Positions 11,145-23,200 of a DNA stretch of 64,000 nt are shown here, piece after piece. This stretch comes from Agapetus fuscipes (taxonomy: Eukaryota; Arthropoda; Insecta; Trichoptera; Glossosomatidae): positions 1,674,001 through 1,738,000 of the forward strand of contig OX637343.1 of the NCBI GenBank assembly GCA_951799405.1. Reading direction: 5' to 3'. Below the pieces are notes generated by a model that worked only from the letters and a program-made list of their open reading frames with translations, was not told the DNA's origin and made no database searches. The stretch's first letter is position 1. Each line of letters starts with the position of its first letter. The translations under genes and the position numbers were made by a program.

Positions 11145-11540
11145 TTAGCAATTTTTTTGGCGAATGAAATATCTCGCGTGCGCACTCAATGTATACCTAT
11201 ATGTACCTATAACTTCCCCCAACGGAGAGAGGTACTCCAGGAGGTGATAGCGCCTGGATGTTGCCGACCACATAAGTTCAGTCTTGTTGATTTTGAGGAT
11301 AAGGCAGTTTTCTTTCATCCACCCACCCACCTCCATGATGCAAGTAGACATCCTGCTTTTAAGGTTTTCAGTCTCATTGGGCTGACACTGAGAGGATATC
11401 TGCCAATCATCAGCGTACAAATGTGCAGAGAAACCCTATTTTTCAACCATGCTCGCAATGCCGATGGTGTAAAGTACAAAAAGGACCGGACCCAGCACGG
11501 ATCCCTGCGGAAACCCAGAGGCGTGAGTAGATAGGTGAAA
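11145..11540 (-). pseudogene. LINE reverse transcriptase fragment (YADD type)
   Basis: 11530-11430 reads GSVLGPVLFVLYTIGIASM in one frame. 11420 onward continues LYADDWQISSQCQP with the catalytic YADD, then RMSTCIMEVGGWMKENCL and KTELMWSATSRR. This is the RT palm (motifs B-E) of a CR1/L2- or R1-like LINE, broken by a frameshift just before YADD. It ends abruptly in the second copy of the 100-base repeat. Confidence 0.7.
11150..11260. repeat. 100-base direct repeat, copy 2
   Basis: Partner of 10540-10645. It forms the junction at which the RT fragment is truncated, so the repeat either inserted there or is the end of the element that did. Confidence 0.65.
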
Positions 11541-12850
11541 CATCATCACAAATATGTACCGCCTGTGAATTACCACTTGCTACGAAATTACCATGAATTT
11601 CATTGGTCAGAAATTTCCCATTGAATTTGCACTCCTAATTAAAATGCTCAAATCCTATCCCAATTATAGTGAAGTTAATAAATTAATAATTAGAAAGTAG
11701 TGGGATGTAGACTTGCAGCGCGCACAGCGTAGGTATTTTTAAGGCTAACTGTGTTGGAGCACTGGGTGCATTTTACCTTTCTTCCAGACATTTTATTTAT
11801 TTTTGACTTCTTGAGACTGTGCCGGCCGTGGCAAACTGAGGGTCTGCCAGGTCGCGTAGGGGTACGGGCGGTTTACAGCTGAAACAGGTTTGAAGCAAGT
11901 TTGTGGTTATTGTTTCCTCAACGAGGAAGGAGCATGAAATTTTAAACCTAGTTACCCCAGAAGCCACGGTAGCCGCTACGGCTTCAGAGGAATAACTTTT
12001 TAGTTGCTGTATACCTTCAATGGACATGTTTAGTGTGGACTTGGAAGGTGTAATGAGTCAGCCAGTTCCTTTGTGATAAAATTGGCTTGCGGACCCTTAT
12101 CTAGTACAGCTCAAACAATTATTGTTGATCCATTGGAATCGTTCAAGTGCAGACTCACAGTGGTTAACATGGCTTGAGTCATATTAGATTTGTTTCTTAC
12201 ATGATCTTATTGTAGGCACGTGCATTGCGGTCCTTTTTCTCAGTGAGGGCTTCAACCATTGCAATAGTGTTTCTGTCGCTTGAATGTTCTTGTCACAATT
12301 TTGACACCAATAACTTCACAATTTAAATGTTCCCGTCACGTACAATATAAATCAATTTGACATATTATTAAAGCAAAACATTTTGTGGTTACTTTTATGT
12401 ATGAAAACAAGTTAATACAAAAGCCAAACAAATGACATAGCATGAAGAAAAATAATGAAAACAGCAAAAAACTAGTTATTTTGCAGCAAAAACCACATGT
12501 TCAGTCAATTATTCAGAAAACTGTCAAACAAATCATTTATAATTTTCATGAATTTTACAGTTGCACATGAATTGGAAAAGTTCAAACTATGTGATTCTTT
12601 GGACCAAAAATCCATTGCTTCGGCAACACTTCACTAAATAACTGTACTGCAAGTCTTACTCAATTTTTTTGATTTAGGAAAATAAGATGTCGACTTGTGA
12701 GTTTATTGGCAAAGTGAAATCCTTCTTGCTCTTGTAATGTGTTTTAAGTCGACAAAATATTGCCACTTAGTTAGACCACCATCACATAGAGTTTATTTGT
12801 TTTCTAAGGTGTTTTTTTTAACTAATTGGACCGTGTGACTCGGATCTAAG
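11541..12850. other. Mostly unassigned sequence
   Basis: No convincing coding region. A 76-codon minus-strand frame at 11797-12027 has no recognisable motif. 12280-12560 resembles 60035-60270 (shared ATGTTCCCGTCAC-like block and GAAGAAAAATAATGAAAAC), a diverged dispersed repeat of unknown class. Confidence 0.4.
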
Positions 12851-12879
12851 AACACAAACACAGGCATGCTAGTCTAAGG

Positions 12880-13640
12880 ATGGGCGAAAAATGTCTTAAA
12901 ATGTTTGTTACTGTCGGAAGGAGCAACTATTTTCCAATGCCCGTTTATTGCTATCAGCAGAAATACTAACGCTTGAGTGAATTGACCAGTGGATCTCCTG
13001 CGTCATCAGCTCCAAGGTCGACATAACCCTGGATAGAGTTGCCATCGTATTATTTTGGATTTTTCACGCAAAACTCTGAACGCTTCCTCGGTAAAACCAG
13101 GAGCCGCATTAATGCACTCGTGCCATTTCCTTATTGTGCTTACATGCGGTAAGCATGTATTGAACGTCTCGCGTACATAAGAATATACCCTTGGAGAATG
13201 AAAATCTAAGGTGAGAGCAAATGTACGGAGCTCCAGAGATTAGGACATTCTTTCAAACTGCTTAGCTGCAAATTCACCACAAGTATCTAGAGCATCACTT
13301 TGTTCTTGGCTAATTATTGGCCTTTGTTCTGGTAAATCCTTCAGTAATTGTGACAGTGAAATTACTTTATTTTCTAGGCGGTTGCGTGATGCGTATAAAG
13401 CATTGCAGCGAATGCAGCGACTTTTCCGTTGAGCTCATGATTCTATGTTTAAGTTTCCTTTATCTTGGTGTGTCATCAATGCGTGGAGTATAATCGTTAA
13501 CTTGAACTGTTGATGAACCTTTTGAACATTTTGACTCAGACTTCCTTGCTGATAAAGAAGTCTGGGTGTACTGTGTTCATGATTTTGTGTTATGGGATCA
13601 CCATAATTGTTTTCAAGGAAAACCTGCGACACTGCATGCT
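12880..13640 (-). pseudogene. P-element-like transposase remnant (THAP9-related)
   Basis: The reverse strand at about 13235-13040 reads LRTFALTLDFHSPRVYSYVR, then ETFNTCLPHVSTIRKWHECI and APGFTEEAF. After a frameshift it reads GYVDLGADDAGDPLVN and LVFLLIAINGHWKI at about 13035-12935. These are successive blocks of the P-element/THAP9 transposase core: the FHSP..Y motif, LPH..T...W, and the region around the catalytic aspartates. Several stops and shifts show long decay. No THAP zinc finger and no terminal repeats were seen. Confidence 0.65.
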
Positions 13641-13818
13641 GGACTATCTTGCGTAAGCCACTTCTTGTTTCATATACAGTAGAGCCTTGATAATCCGAAC
13701 TAGCAAAAACTAACCCCTGTTCGGACTCACGAAGCGTTCGGATTATAGTATGTAAGGAGAAAAAAAAACATTTTTATTCTTAAAATAGTGTTTAATTATA
13801 TACATAGTTTAAGAGGTA

Positions 13819-13929
13819 CAGTAAGCAACGAGCTGGGCTTTACATATTGACCTTGGGAACGCTCTTATTACAAGCAGCGTAAGGACTACAGTCGTAATGC
13901 AAATAAAAAGCCCGGCTCGTTGCTTACTG
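13819..13929. mobile_element. MITE inside the Tigger element
   Basis: CAGTAAGCAACGAGC at the left and its exact complement at the right, extended imperfectly by GGGCTTT/AAAGCCC, flanked by TA on both sides. 111 bases, non-coding. The ends and duplication suit a Tc1/mariner/pogo-derived MITE. Confidence 0.85.
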
Positions 13930-13979
13930 TACATTTACATAATAATTAGGTACCATAAAATACGTAAGGTGTAAATTGT

Positions 13980-15566
13980 CTATTTAGTCATAAACTGATC
14001 TATTTTAGTTTGGCGAGTCCTGTTGATGGACCAGAAAAAAGCTTTGTCCCTCAAGTTACGTAGCATCATCTTTTCCGATAAGGACAGGTCATTTTCTTCA
14101 GCCCACTCCAAGCAAGTGTTCAAAGATGATATGGCTTGTGAATGAGTAATTTTCTTGACATTTGAAGCAAAATAATCTTCAGCTAAAGACTCGTCATTCT
14201 CTTGCGTTATTTGGGTTATGATCTCATCATCAGTTATAGGATCTGTGCAATTCTCCTCTTCACTCATGGACAAGAAAGTGGAAATGGTTTCTTCTGTATA
14301 ACCACGATTACGTAAAAGACTGAGCGGGAGATCGTCTTCTACGTCGAAGTCATCATTTTCTTCTGATCTATCTTCTGTTGAATTTATTTTTTCAGGCCAA
14401 AGAGGCTTCCAAGATTTTTCGATAAGAGACGATGATACATGATCCCAACATTGCGCTAGCGAAAAAATGGCGTCTTTAATTGTGACGCTTTTTATAACAT
14501 CATGCAAGGTTAAAGCCTCATCGGCTTCTTGCTGCACGAACATTTGAATCAGGAGTTTCTTTTTGTAATTTATCTTGACATTTTGGATTACGTTTTGATC
14601 CATAGGCTGGATCAAAGGCGTACAATTTGGAGGCATGTACAGTACAGAGAAGTTGCCGTCTTCTGTTGTCAAATCTTCAGCATTTGGATGTCCAGGGGCA
14701 TTGTCTAAGAGTAGCAATGCTTTTTGTGGCAGTCCCATTTTTTTTAAATGGCGTTTGACTTCAGGAACAAAATGGCCTCTAAACCACTCGAGAAAAATAT
14801 CTCTGGTTACCCAAGCACGCCTCTGCCCTTCATAATGCACTGGTAATTTTACAGATCCAAAAGATCTTGGCTTTTTTACCTTCCCCACAACTAGCAATGG
14901 TAATTTGTGATTCCCTGTAGAGTTTGCGCAAGGCATAAAAGTTATTCGCTCTTTAGACACTTTCGACCCAGGAGCGCTAGTTTCAGCAGAAGAGGCTAAA
15001 GTTTTGTCCGGCAGAACCTTCCAAAACAATCCTGATTCGTCGGCATTGTAAATTTGTTCAGGGCAAAGGTTCTTTTCTTTTATCTCGTTTAGGAATTTTT
15101 CTTGGAATGGTTGAACAGCTTCCGTATTGCTAGAGACTTTCTCACCTGACACTTTCAGCTGACGTATGCCATGACGTTTTTTAAAATTATCAAGCCATCC
15201 TCTACTTGCAGAAAAATCCGAACCTGTTAGTTTTTTATGGAAGAATCTCGCTTTTTCCATTACGACCTCACCAGACAATGGAATGTGGCGTCGTCTTTGT
15301 TCTAAAAACCATGTGAACAGTGCTTCTTCTAGCACTGGATTCTCTGGTAATTTTAGAGTTTTTCTGAACCCTGGTCCTTTCTCAGTTTTAGCTATAAAAG
15401 ATCTCAATTTTTGCTCATTTTTCTTGAGGTCTGTAATTGTTGATTTTCCAACGCCATACTTACAAGCAAGAGAAGTTGCCGACACTCCGTCCTTTAAACT
15501 GTCTAGTATGGTGCACTTTTCGGCTATAGTCAAAGTTTTATGTTTGCGTTTTGGTGTTGGAACCAT
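13980..15566 (-). CDS. Tigger-type transposase (CENP-B HTH plus DDE_1), apparently intact
   Basis: 528 codons from M-V-P-T-P-K-R-K. The frame is open 22 codons further upstream, but the basic start KRKHKTLTIAEKC is the family's. Order: psq/CENP-B N-terminal helix-turn-helix (TIAEKCTILDSLKDGVSATS), second HTH (LFTWFLEQRRRHIPLSGEVV, then GWLDNFKKRHGI), DDE_1 catalytic core with D in YNADESGLFWK, D in ALLLLDNAPGHP and D in PLIQPMDQNVIQ, and an acidic C-terminal tail. The length and all three catalytic aspartates are as expected for Tigger transposases. There are no stops. It is centred between good terminal repeats, so it could be a recently active copy. Confidence 0.93.
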   Translation of the reverse strand: MVPTPKRKHKTLTIAEKCTILDSLKDGVSATSLACKYGVGKSTITDLKKNEQKLRSFIAKTEKGPGFRKTLKLPENPVLEEALFTWFLEQRRRHIPLSGEVVMEKARFFHKKLTGSDFSASRGWLDNFKKRHGIRQLKVSGEKVSSNTEAVQPFQEKFLNEIKEKNLCPEQIYNADESGLFWKVLPDKTLASSAETSAPGSKVSKERITFMPCANSTGNHKLPLLVVGKVKKPRSFGSVKLPVHYEGQRRAWVTRDIFLEWFRGHFVPEVKRHLKKMGLPQKALLLLDNAPGHPNAEDLTTEDGNFSVLYMPPNCTPLIQPMDQNVIQNVKINYKKKLLIQMFVQQEADEALTLHDVIKSVTIKDAIFSLAQCWDHVSSSLIEKSWKPLWPEKINSTEDRSEENDDFDVEDDLPLSLLRNRGYTEETISTFLSMSEEENCTDPITDDEIITQITQENDESLAEDYFASNVKKITHSQAISSLNTCLEWAEENDLSLSEKMMLRNLRDKAFFWSINRTRQTKIDQFMTK

Positions 15567-16461
15567 CTTTATAACCTCAAAAAACACGCCGCGCACGAGT
15601 ACAGAGCAGAAAAACGTGGAATGGACGCGCAACGTGGCAGTCGTAACTGCAGACTAATTAATAAACAACACAGCAGCGAGGCGAAGGCGAGGAAGTGGGG
15701 TGGGGTATGCAGTTCGGATTATAGCGACGTTCGGATTAGCCTGAGTACGGATTATCGAGGCTCTACTGTATTGTTGAGGCCGCAAAATGGAGAGAGCACA
15801 CATGGCTTTGAATGTTCGGTGCCCAGTCAGTCCTTTTGATAGCATCGATCCACTTCCGTAAAAAGTACAGATTGTAAGTGCAGATAAAAGTTAGTATATC
15901 TCACTATTGATTTTGTGCTTCTAGAATCTGGAGTTGTCCCCACCCGAATATCCGAACGGGGGACTATTTTACCTCTGGAGAATTTTACTTGAGATTGAGT
16001 CATGTTTTGCTGGTTCTTGGGATGCCACTTGGGCCTTTAACCCTTTGGTGGGCAAATTTTATTCTTTATATATTTTTTAAATTACTTAGCTGAAATTATT
16101 AAGTAGCCATTTGATAATATGAATGTAAAAAAAAAAGTAAAAAAATACTATAGGTAAAAAGATAATCGTGGTGGGAAGCCTAGATCCCACGGAACCATTA
16201 CTAAGACATAATTTTAGCAGAAATAAAAATCAAAATATTTTTTAAACTTATATATCGATAGTGTAGAACAGTACTGGTACATTTCAAAATCGTCCATTTT
16301 GAGGAAATGGCAATTCTATTTTTTTTAAATCATTACTAAGTCTATGTACAAAAAATTAATATGTTTTATATATCAAAATATGTGAGTTTAAGCAAGCTAT
16401 TATAATTATGTTAAAGTGTCATGGCGTTTTTAGTGTTTACTGAGTTATAGCCTAAAATTCT

Positions 16462-16950
16462 AAATGTTCCAGTCTTATTCTAGACCAAATCATTAAAACC
16501 TAGCAGATTAATGGAATATATTGAAATGTTCCAGTCTTATTCTAGACCAAATCATTAAAACCTAGCAGATTATTGGAATATATTGAAATGTTCCAGTCTT
16601 ATTCTAGATCAAATCATTAAAACCTAGCAGATTATTGGAATATATTGAAATGTTCCAGTCTTATTCTAGACCAAATCATTAAAACCTAGCAGATTATTGG
16701 AATATATTGAAATGTTCCAGTCTTATTCTAGATCAAATCATTAAAACCTAGCAGATTATTGGAATATATTGAAATGTTCCAGTCTTATTCTAGATCAAAT
16801 CATTAAAACCTAGCAGATTATTGGAATATATTGAAATGTTCCAGTCTTATTCTAGATCAAATCATTAAAACCTAGCAGATTAATGGAATATATTGAAATG
16901 TTCCAGTCTTATTCTAGATCAAATCATTAAAACATAGCAGATTAAAAGAA
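16462..16950. repeat. 62-base tandem array, 7.9 copies, TIR-like unit
   Basis: Units start at 16462, 16524, 16586, 16648, 16710, 16772, 16834 and 16896 with only a few variable positions (GACC/GATC, TTAATGG/TTATTGG). Each unit opens with AAATGTTCCAGT...TTCTAGAC. This matches the element's right terminal repeat, AAATGTTCCAGT...TTCTACAC, at 20 of 24 positions. Probably an amplified transposase-binding site. Confidence 0.9.
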
Positions 16951-17252
16951 TTTGAAACGATCCATTACTGTTTGTGAAGACTTCAACACCTCTCTTTTTG
17001 CATCGGAGGTTAAAAACGGTTGTCTTAACTTTATATTAAATTAACAAAAAGCCATTTCCAGCTATAAAACAGTATTTTATTCAATTCACAAACAATCGTC
17101 AAAAGTTTTACATTTCCATAAATTGTTATGGTAATAAAATCTTCTTATTCTATGTAGGTACATATTTTTCACATAAAATAACGTTTTAAAATAACTGAAA
17201 TTCAACTTTAAAAAATCATCCTAAAATAGTTATATCTTATTTTTATTCTTAT

Positions 17253-20200
17253 CTAATCAGACGTCTGTAGTCCTTCGTTGTAAGACCAATATACTTTCGG
17301 AATAGCATTCGACTTACAAAGTGCTAAAAGATCTTTTTGCTTTGATGCTGAAATAGTAGGCCTAACCGTAAATTTTTTATTTAGTTCCAAAACTGGCTTG
17401 CTTCTCATTTTCTGACGTACATTTATTTTCTGCATATTTCTGTCCTCGTACGTGTATGAATATTGCAAAAATGTAGGATTTTCAGGTTCCACCGAAAATT
17501 TTCTAACATCGTTCCAAACTATTTTTTCCCCGTCCAGATTATGTGTGAAATTCTTTCCAACCAGTTTACTTAGTCTTTTTAAATGAAGAATGTCGTCAAA
17601 GTTTAGATTGATGACTTGGTATAGATTACCATTCTTCTTAGCACCAAGTACAATTGAATTCCACTGAGCTGGGATATAAATTGACCCATTTTTTAAAATA
17701 CGTTTCTTTTCTTTCTCAATCATCGCATGTACACTGTCACCTTCATTTTGAGTGTGACCCACTACCAAATATTTGTGGGTTATCGATTTAATACCCAGAT
17801 GTTTTATGCAGTAGAGGTATAGAGACATCAGATATTTATTTTTATTTTGTGCAGAACAGTTGTCTGTATAAAATATGACATGTTTTCCCACACAATGTTC
17901 CTTTAGGTATTTAAATATACATGTACCAACTTCGTCGCAACCCTTGTCACCCAAAGATTCATCCCACAAGTAGCAATAACCCTTTTTATTAACAATATCA
18001 TATACCGTGCAATTGTAAACGTTAAGACGACTCTTATAATAGAAAAGAGATTCGTTTCCACAAGGTGTTTGCAGCACTGCTTGCAAATCAAAACATGCAA
18101 CAACTCTATTTTCATTATCTTCTTTTGCCAAGGCAATATCATTTTCTTTTTCGCTTCGACTCAGTTCCTTTTGCTTCTGATGAGTATTGAAGTCTTCTTC
18201 GAGGGACTGTTTTTCTAAGCCGGTAGCATTCTTGTAGGTAGAGCACAAAGAACAAGCATCCTTTTTAGGCTCGTAAAAGGAAATATTGAATTCTGTTCGG
18301 AATATGTTTCTGTACATGCTCTCAGTCACACTAGTTAAATTTTTACTTTTACAATAAGTAATGTAGTGTCTGTATAATATTTTCAAATTAAGGTCACCAT
18401 CGATGTATGTTTTTCTTGTATTTTCCCTACAATAGTGGGATTCTTTCCGTGGATATGAATTTATATGGTTCCTCACGCTTTCTTTAACCAGATCGGGTAC
18501 AATTCTGCCCTTCTTATGATGTTTGCCTCTTTTGTCTCCATCCAAAATTCCTTCTGGAGATACTTTTTTAATGGTGGTGGAAAGAAAGGAGTGTCCTATG
18601 TCCAAAGTATGAGTGAACATTTTAATGGTGGTGGAAAGAAAGGAGTGTCCTATGTCCAAAGTATGAGTGAACATTTTAATGGTGGTGGAAAGAAAGGAGT
18701 GTCCTATGTCCAAAGTATGAGTGAACATTTTAATGGTGGTGGAAAGAAAGGAGTGTCCTATGTCCAAAGTATGAGTGAACATTTGTTTGCATACTCTTAT
18801 TCTTTCTGAATTGACTACAAAATGATATCCATTATTGAGAGAACGTTTGCTAGTTTCTTTGTGAAGTGAATACTTTGGTTTGATTATACTCATACATTTG
18901 TTAACAAAATCACGCTGTCTTTCCAGGTTTCCAATATTCCAAAACTGGTCAAATATTTTTTTTCGGTTTTCCATGGAGATATTTTGTGAACATTTCAACC
19001 GACATGTTTCGTTGCAGCCTGCTCTCATTTTCCTTTCAGGTATAGACTTTCCAGTGACCGTCTTATAACGCTTACCTGTATTACGAAGTTTTTTTTTATT
19101 ATTAGCCTTCCATTGATCAGGTTTTCTAGGTCTCTTTTTGGTTAATGGCAACTCATTATCACTCTCAGAACTAGACGAAATAATAATATTTGGCTTTCTT
19201 TTCAAACCAGGCAGTGTAGAAATTCGAAACTCTTCATTCAGAGCATCCGGCGAAAGTGGTATACTGTTGATCGAATCATCTTCTGCTTGATTAGTCAAAA
19301 TATTGAGGCAATTTCTATTGTTTAGTGCTTCGTTGGAATGTTCAGTATCTGTGAAAAAGATTAAATAATTAATTTAAATAATTGCAGGACTAATCCGCCC
19401 AGAAGTTGTAACTGCAGTAAACAATAATTTTTATTATTTAAGCTTACAACTTTGTCTGAAAATTGTTTTACATACCATTTGAGATATTCCGCATATTATT
19501 TTTCGAAATCGCAGGACTAATCTGACCATAACTCGTAACTTCGATAACGGCATCCACTGTAGTATAATTTGTATTATTGAAAAATTCAGCGTTGCCTGGA
19601 AAGAAAAGAAAAATGTTATGAGTTTAAATATTTTTGACTGATGGTACTTTAGTCGTTATTTTTAAAAACAAAAATTATTTTTAAAAACTAACAGCCGTTT
19701 AACTTCACCTTAATATTTCAAGTATCCAAAAATAGTTAAATAATAGCTTACTAATTGTCCCAGTGTCATTAGTCGAAATAATTTGAATGTTCATTGGAAT
19801 TTCGCACAACAATCCAGGTTCGGAATTCGTTGGATCATTTGCATTTTGTGTCCACAACAACAGTCCAGGTTCTAACTGTGTCCGCTCATCTTCAGAATTT
19901 TTTAGAGCGCTCAGCTGTATTGGAGGCTCCAAATTGATAGGTGAATGTTCCTCCGGCGCCGTAGAAATAATTTGAATGTTCATTGGAGTTTCGCACAACA
20001 ATGGAGGCTCGGAATTCGTTGGATCATTTGCATTTTGTGTCCACAACAACAGTCCAGGTTCTAACTGTGTCCGCTCATCTTCAGAAATTTTTGGAACGCT
20101 CAGCTGTGTTGGAGGCTCCGAATTGATAGGTGAATGTTCCTCCGGCGCCGTAGAAATAATTTGAATGTTCATTGGAGTTTCGCACAACAATGGAGGCTCG

Positions 20201-23200
20201 GAATTCGTTGGATCATTTGCATTTTGTGTCCACAACAACAGTCCAGGTTCTAACTGTGTCCGCTCATCTTCAGAAATTTTTGGAACGCTCAGCTGTGTTG
20301 GAGGCTCCGAATTGATAGGTGAATGTTCCTCCGGCGCCTTAGAAATAATTTGAATGTTCGTTAGAGGAGCTTCGCACAACAATGCAGGCTCGGAATTCGT
20401 CGGATCATTCGTATTTTGTGTCCACAACAACAGTCCAGGTTCTGACTGTGTCCGCCCATCTTCAGAAATTTTTGGAGCGCTCAGCCGTGTTGGAGGGGCC
20501 AGAGTGATTGGTGAATGTTCCGCCGGTGGCATCATACAAAATGAAGCACCTGAAATAATTTTAAAAGTTTCAAGTTCATAGCGTGAATAGTTCACGAGAT
20601 AAGATCCAGTTCCAAACTGACGGACAGACACCTGGCTGATTTTCTTACATGCCAGCATACGGTGCTACGGAATCTTGTTTGAATCGGAATGAATCGGAAT
20701 TTTGTTATTTTTATTTATTTATAAGTGGATTTGTATTTTATTTAGTTTTATTTATTGAGAAAAGAAACACATGTTGACTTCTTTTATTTTTATTCTGGAA
20801 GTAACAATTTTAATTCTTCTTCTTCTATTTACTTACATAGACAATATTACCAACATGCACAAATGTGAGTTACTATTATCAAAATTACATTTTCAACACA
20901 CTCCCTTAACGAGCATATTGCATATATTGCATACATTATGAATTTAGGAATTATTACTAGTTGTTTGACTTCTTTAAATAATACATTTTGAAATAAACAT
21001 TTGATATCACTCCCTGAAAGTAGATATACAAAACATTATTCAAAAAAACAGTATCATGACTTATTATATTAACATTTATACATTAGCTTGTCTCTTATAG
21101 AAGAAAAAATTGGGTTATTCAGAGGTTTAGTAAGTATATCTGCCAGCTGTTGTTTTGATTCACACCATTTTATATTGAACCAGCCTTTGCTCAGTTCATC
21201 ACAGATGAAATGATATTTTACATCAATGTATTTACTTTTCCTGGTTGTTTGACCAGATTTAATCATTTTAAGTGTACTTTGATTATCAATGTATAGTGTC
21301 ATTCTCACATTTTTCTTCAGTAGTTCTTCAATGAAATTTTTAATAAACTTCATTTCTTGACAACAAGTGGCTGCCGATACGTACTCTGATTCTGTTGTGG
21401 ACAGTGATACACCAGTTTGTTTTCTTGAGTTCCAAGATATAGGTCCACCACCAAACAGTATAATGTATCCTGAAGTACTCTTTCTGTTTTCTTCATCATT
21501 TGCAAAGTCAGCATCACAGTATGCTTCTAGATGAATATCTTGTTCTTTTGAAACAGAATATTGTATTCCTGTATCTAAAGTACCTCTTAAATATCTTAAA
21601 ATACGTTTAACGTTGATGATATCTTGATTGGTTGGATTATTTAGATATTTACTTGCCTGATTCACGGCATATGTGACATCTATTCTTGTCTTTGTGCTTA
21701 AATAGAGCAAGCTTCCCACAGCTTCTCTATATGGATAATTTATTATTCCATTATTTTCTTGTCTACCTTTCAATTTTGTCATGGGAGTTGTCTGTGGTTT
21801 ACAGTTTTCATTCAAAAATTTCTTCACAACTTTTGCAGCATATTCTGATTGATTGACATTAATTCCTTCATCACTTATTCTTATTTTTAAACCGAGATAG
21901 GTTTCTGGTTTTTCATTTACAGTTATTTCAAAACTTTCTTTCAGACTTTTTATCAAATAGTTTATGTCTTCATCATTATTGCCAATTATCAAACCATCGT
22001 CTACATGTATGGCTAAATACAGTTGTTTTTCAGATCCATTCAATTTGAAAACTGATTGATCAGTTTTGAGTTGAATGAGATTTTCTTTCTTTAGAAAATT
22101 TGTTAATCTTTTATTCCACTGATGAGGTGCCTGTACCAGTCCATAAAGAGCTTTCTTTAGAAAACATACTTTACCTGGTACATTGTATCCTTCTGGAACT
22201 TTCATAAATATTTCTTCTTGTAAGTCTCCGTTCAAGAAAGCAGTTTTTACATCAAATGTCTTGATTATTAGATCTTGTTGTGCTGCAAGTGCCAACAGTA
22301 TACGCAATGAAGTAGTTTGCACAACTGAGCTGTATATATCTTGAAAATCTAGATTATCTTTTTTCTGTTGACATCCTCGTGCCACTAATCTTGCTTTCTT
22401 TGTTCCATCAGATTTTTCCTTGAATATCCATTTTGATGTGATCGTTTCTTTACCTCTTGCATGTTTTTCATCCACTAACATCCAAGTATTATTTTTCTCA
22501 AGAGAGAGTTTTTCTTCATCAATAGCTTTTATCCATTCTTCTTTTTCTGCCGATTTGATGCAGTCTTCATAGGTGTTAGGAATGTCTTCTTCCGTTAGCA
22601 TAGCATAGTCTTGAAATCTATTTGGTAGTCTTATTTGTCGTTGAGGTCTGACTTGGTGTGCTTCCTCATTCTCATCATCATTTATATTTTCTTCTTCTTC
22701 GTTAATGTTTTCTTCTTGTACATCTTCTTGTTCATCATCGCTTTGATTTTCTTTATTTTCTTGTTCTCCATTGATTGACAGCATAACTGTTTCAGGATCT
22801 TCTTCTTTTGGAAATTGGTTTGTGAATCTTACATCTCTTGAAATGTAGACTCTCTTTGTTATAGGATCCATGATTCTGTATCCATTCATGGCATATCCCA
22901 CGAGAATACCTTTCTTGGCTCTATCTTCTAATTTCTTCAGTCTTCCTAGATTCTTGGTAAACACTTCGGTACCAAAAATCTCCAGTCTATTTAAATCTGG
23001 TTTTTGTCGATACCAGATCTGTGCCGGTGTTACCTCAACAGCGTGTGTTGGGCTTCTATTAGTGAGATAGGTAGCAGTTTCTGTAGCATATCCCCACATT
23101 GTATTGTTTAGTCCTGATTCTTTAAGCATTGCTCTCACCTTATTCATGATAGTGAGATTCATTCTTTCTGCTTTACCGTTCAGCTGAAGAGTATCTTCTA

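Larger units (their letters stand above)
13677..15768 (-). mobile_element. Tigger/pogo-type DNA transposon, complete
   Basis: The ends are CAGTAGAGCCTTGATAATCC at 13677 and the complement of CAGTAGAGCCTCGATAATCC ending at 15768, each flanked by TA (13675-13676 and 15769-15770), the pogo/Tc1 target duplication. Subterminal TTCGGATTATAG motifs recur inside both ends. It carries one long transposase frame (13980-15566, minus). A 111-base MITE is nested in its 3' part. Confidence 0.93.

Noticed and set aside
15540..15839. Plus-strand frame across the Tigger right end
   Set aside because: Spans the terminal repeat and the antisense of the transposase start; no independent support.
18465..18809. 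Plus-strand repetitive frame with GGGKKGVSYVQSM units
   Set aside because: Antisense shadow of the 54-base coding repeat in the DUF7869-type gene, which has the convincing exon structure.
19787..20581. Four plus-strand frames starting M-F-I-G-V-S-H-N
   Set aside because: Antisense shadows of the 189-base repeats in exon 2 of the same gene.
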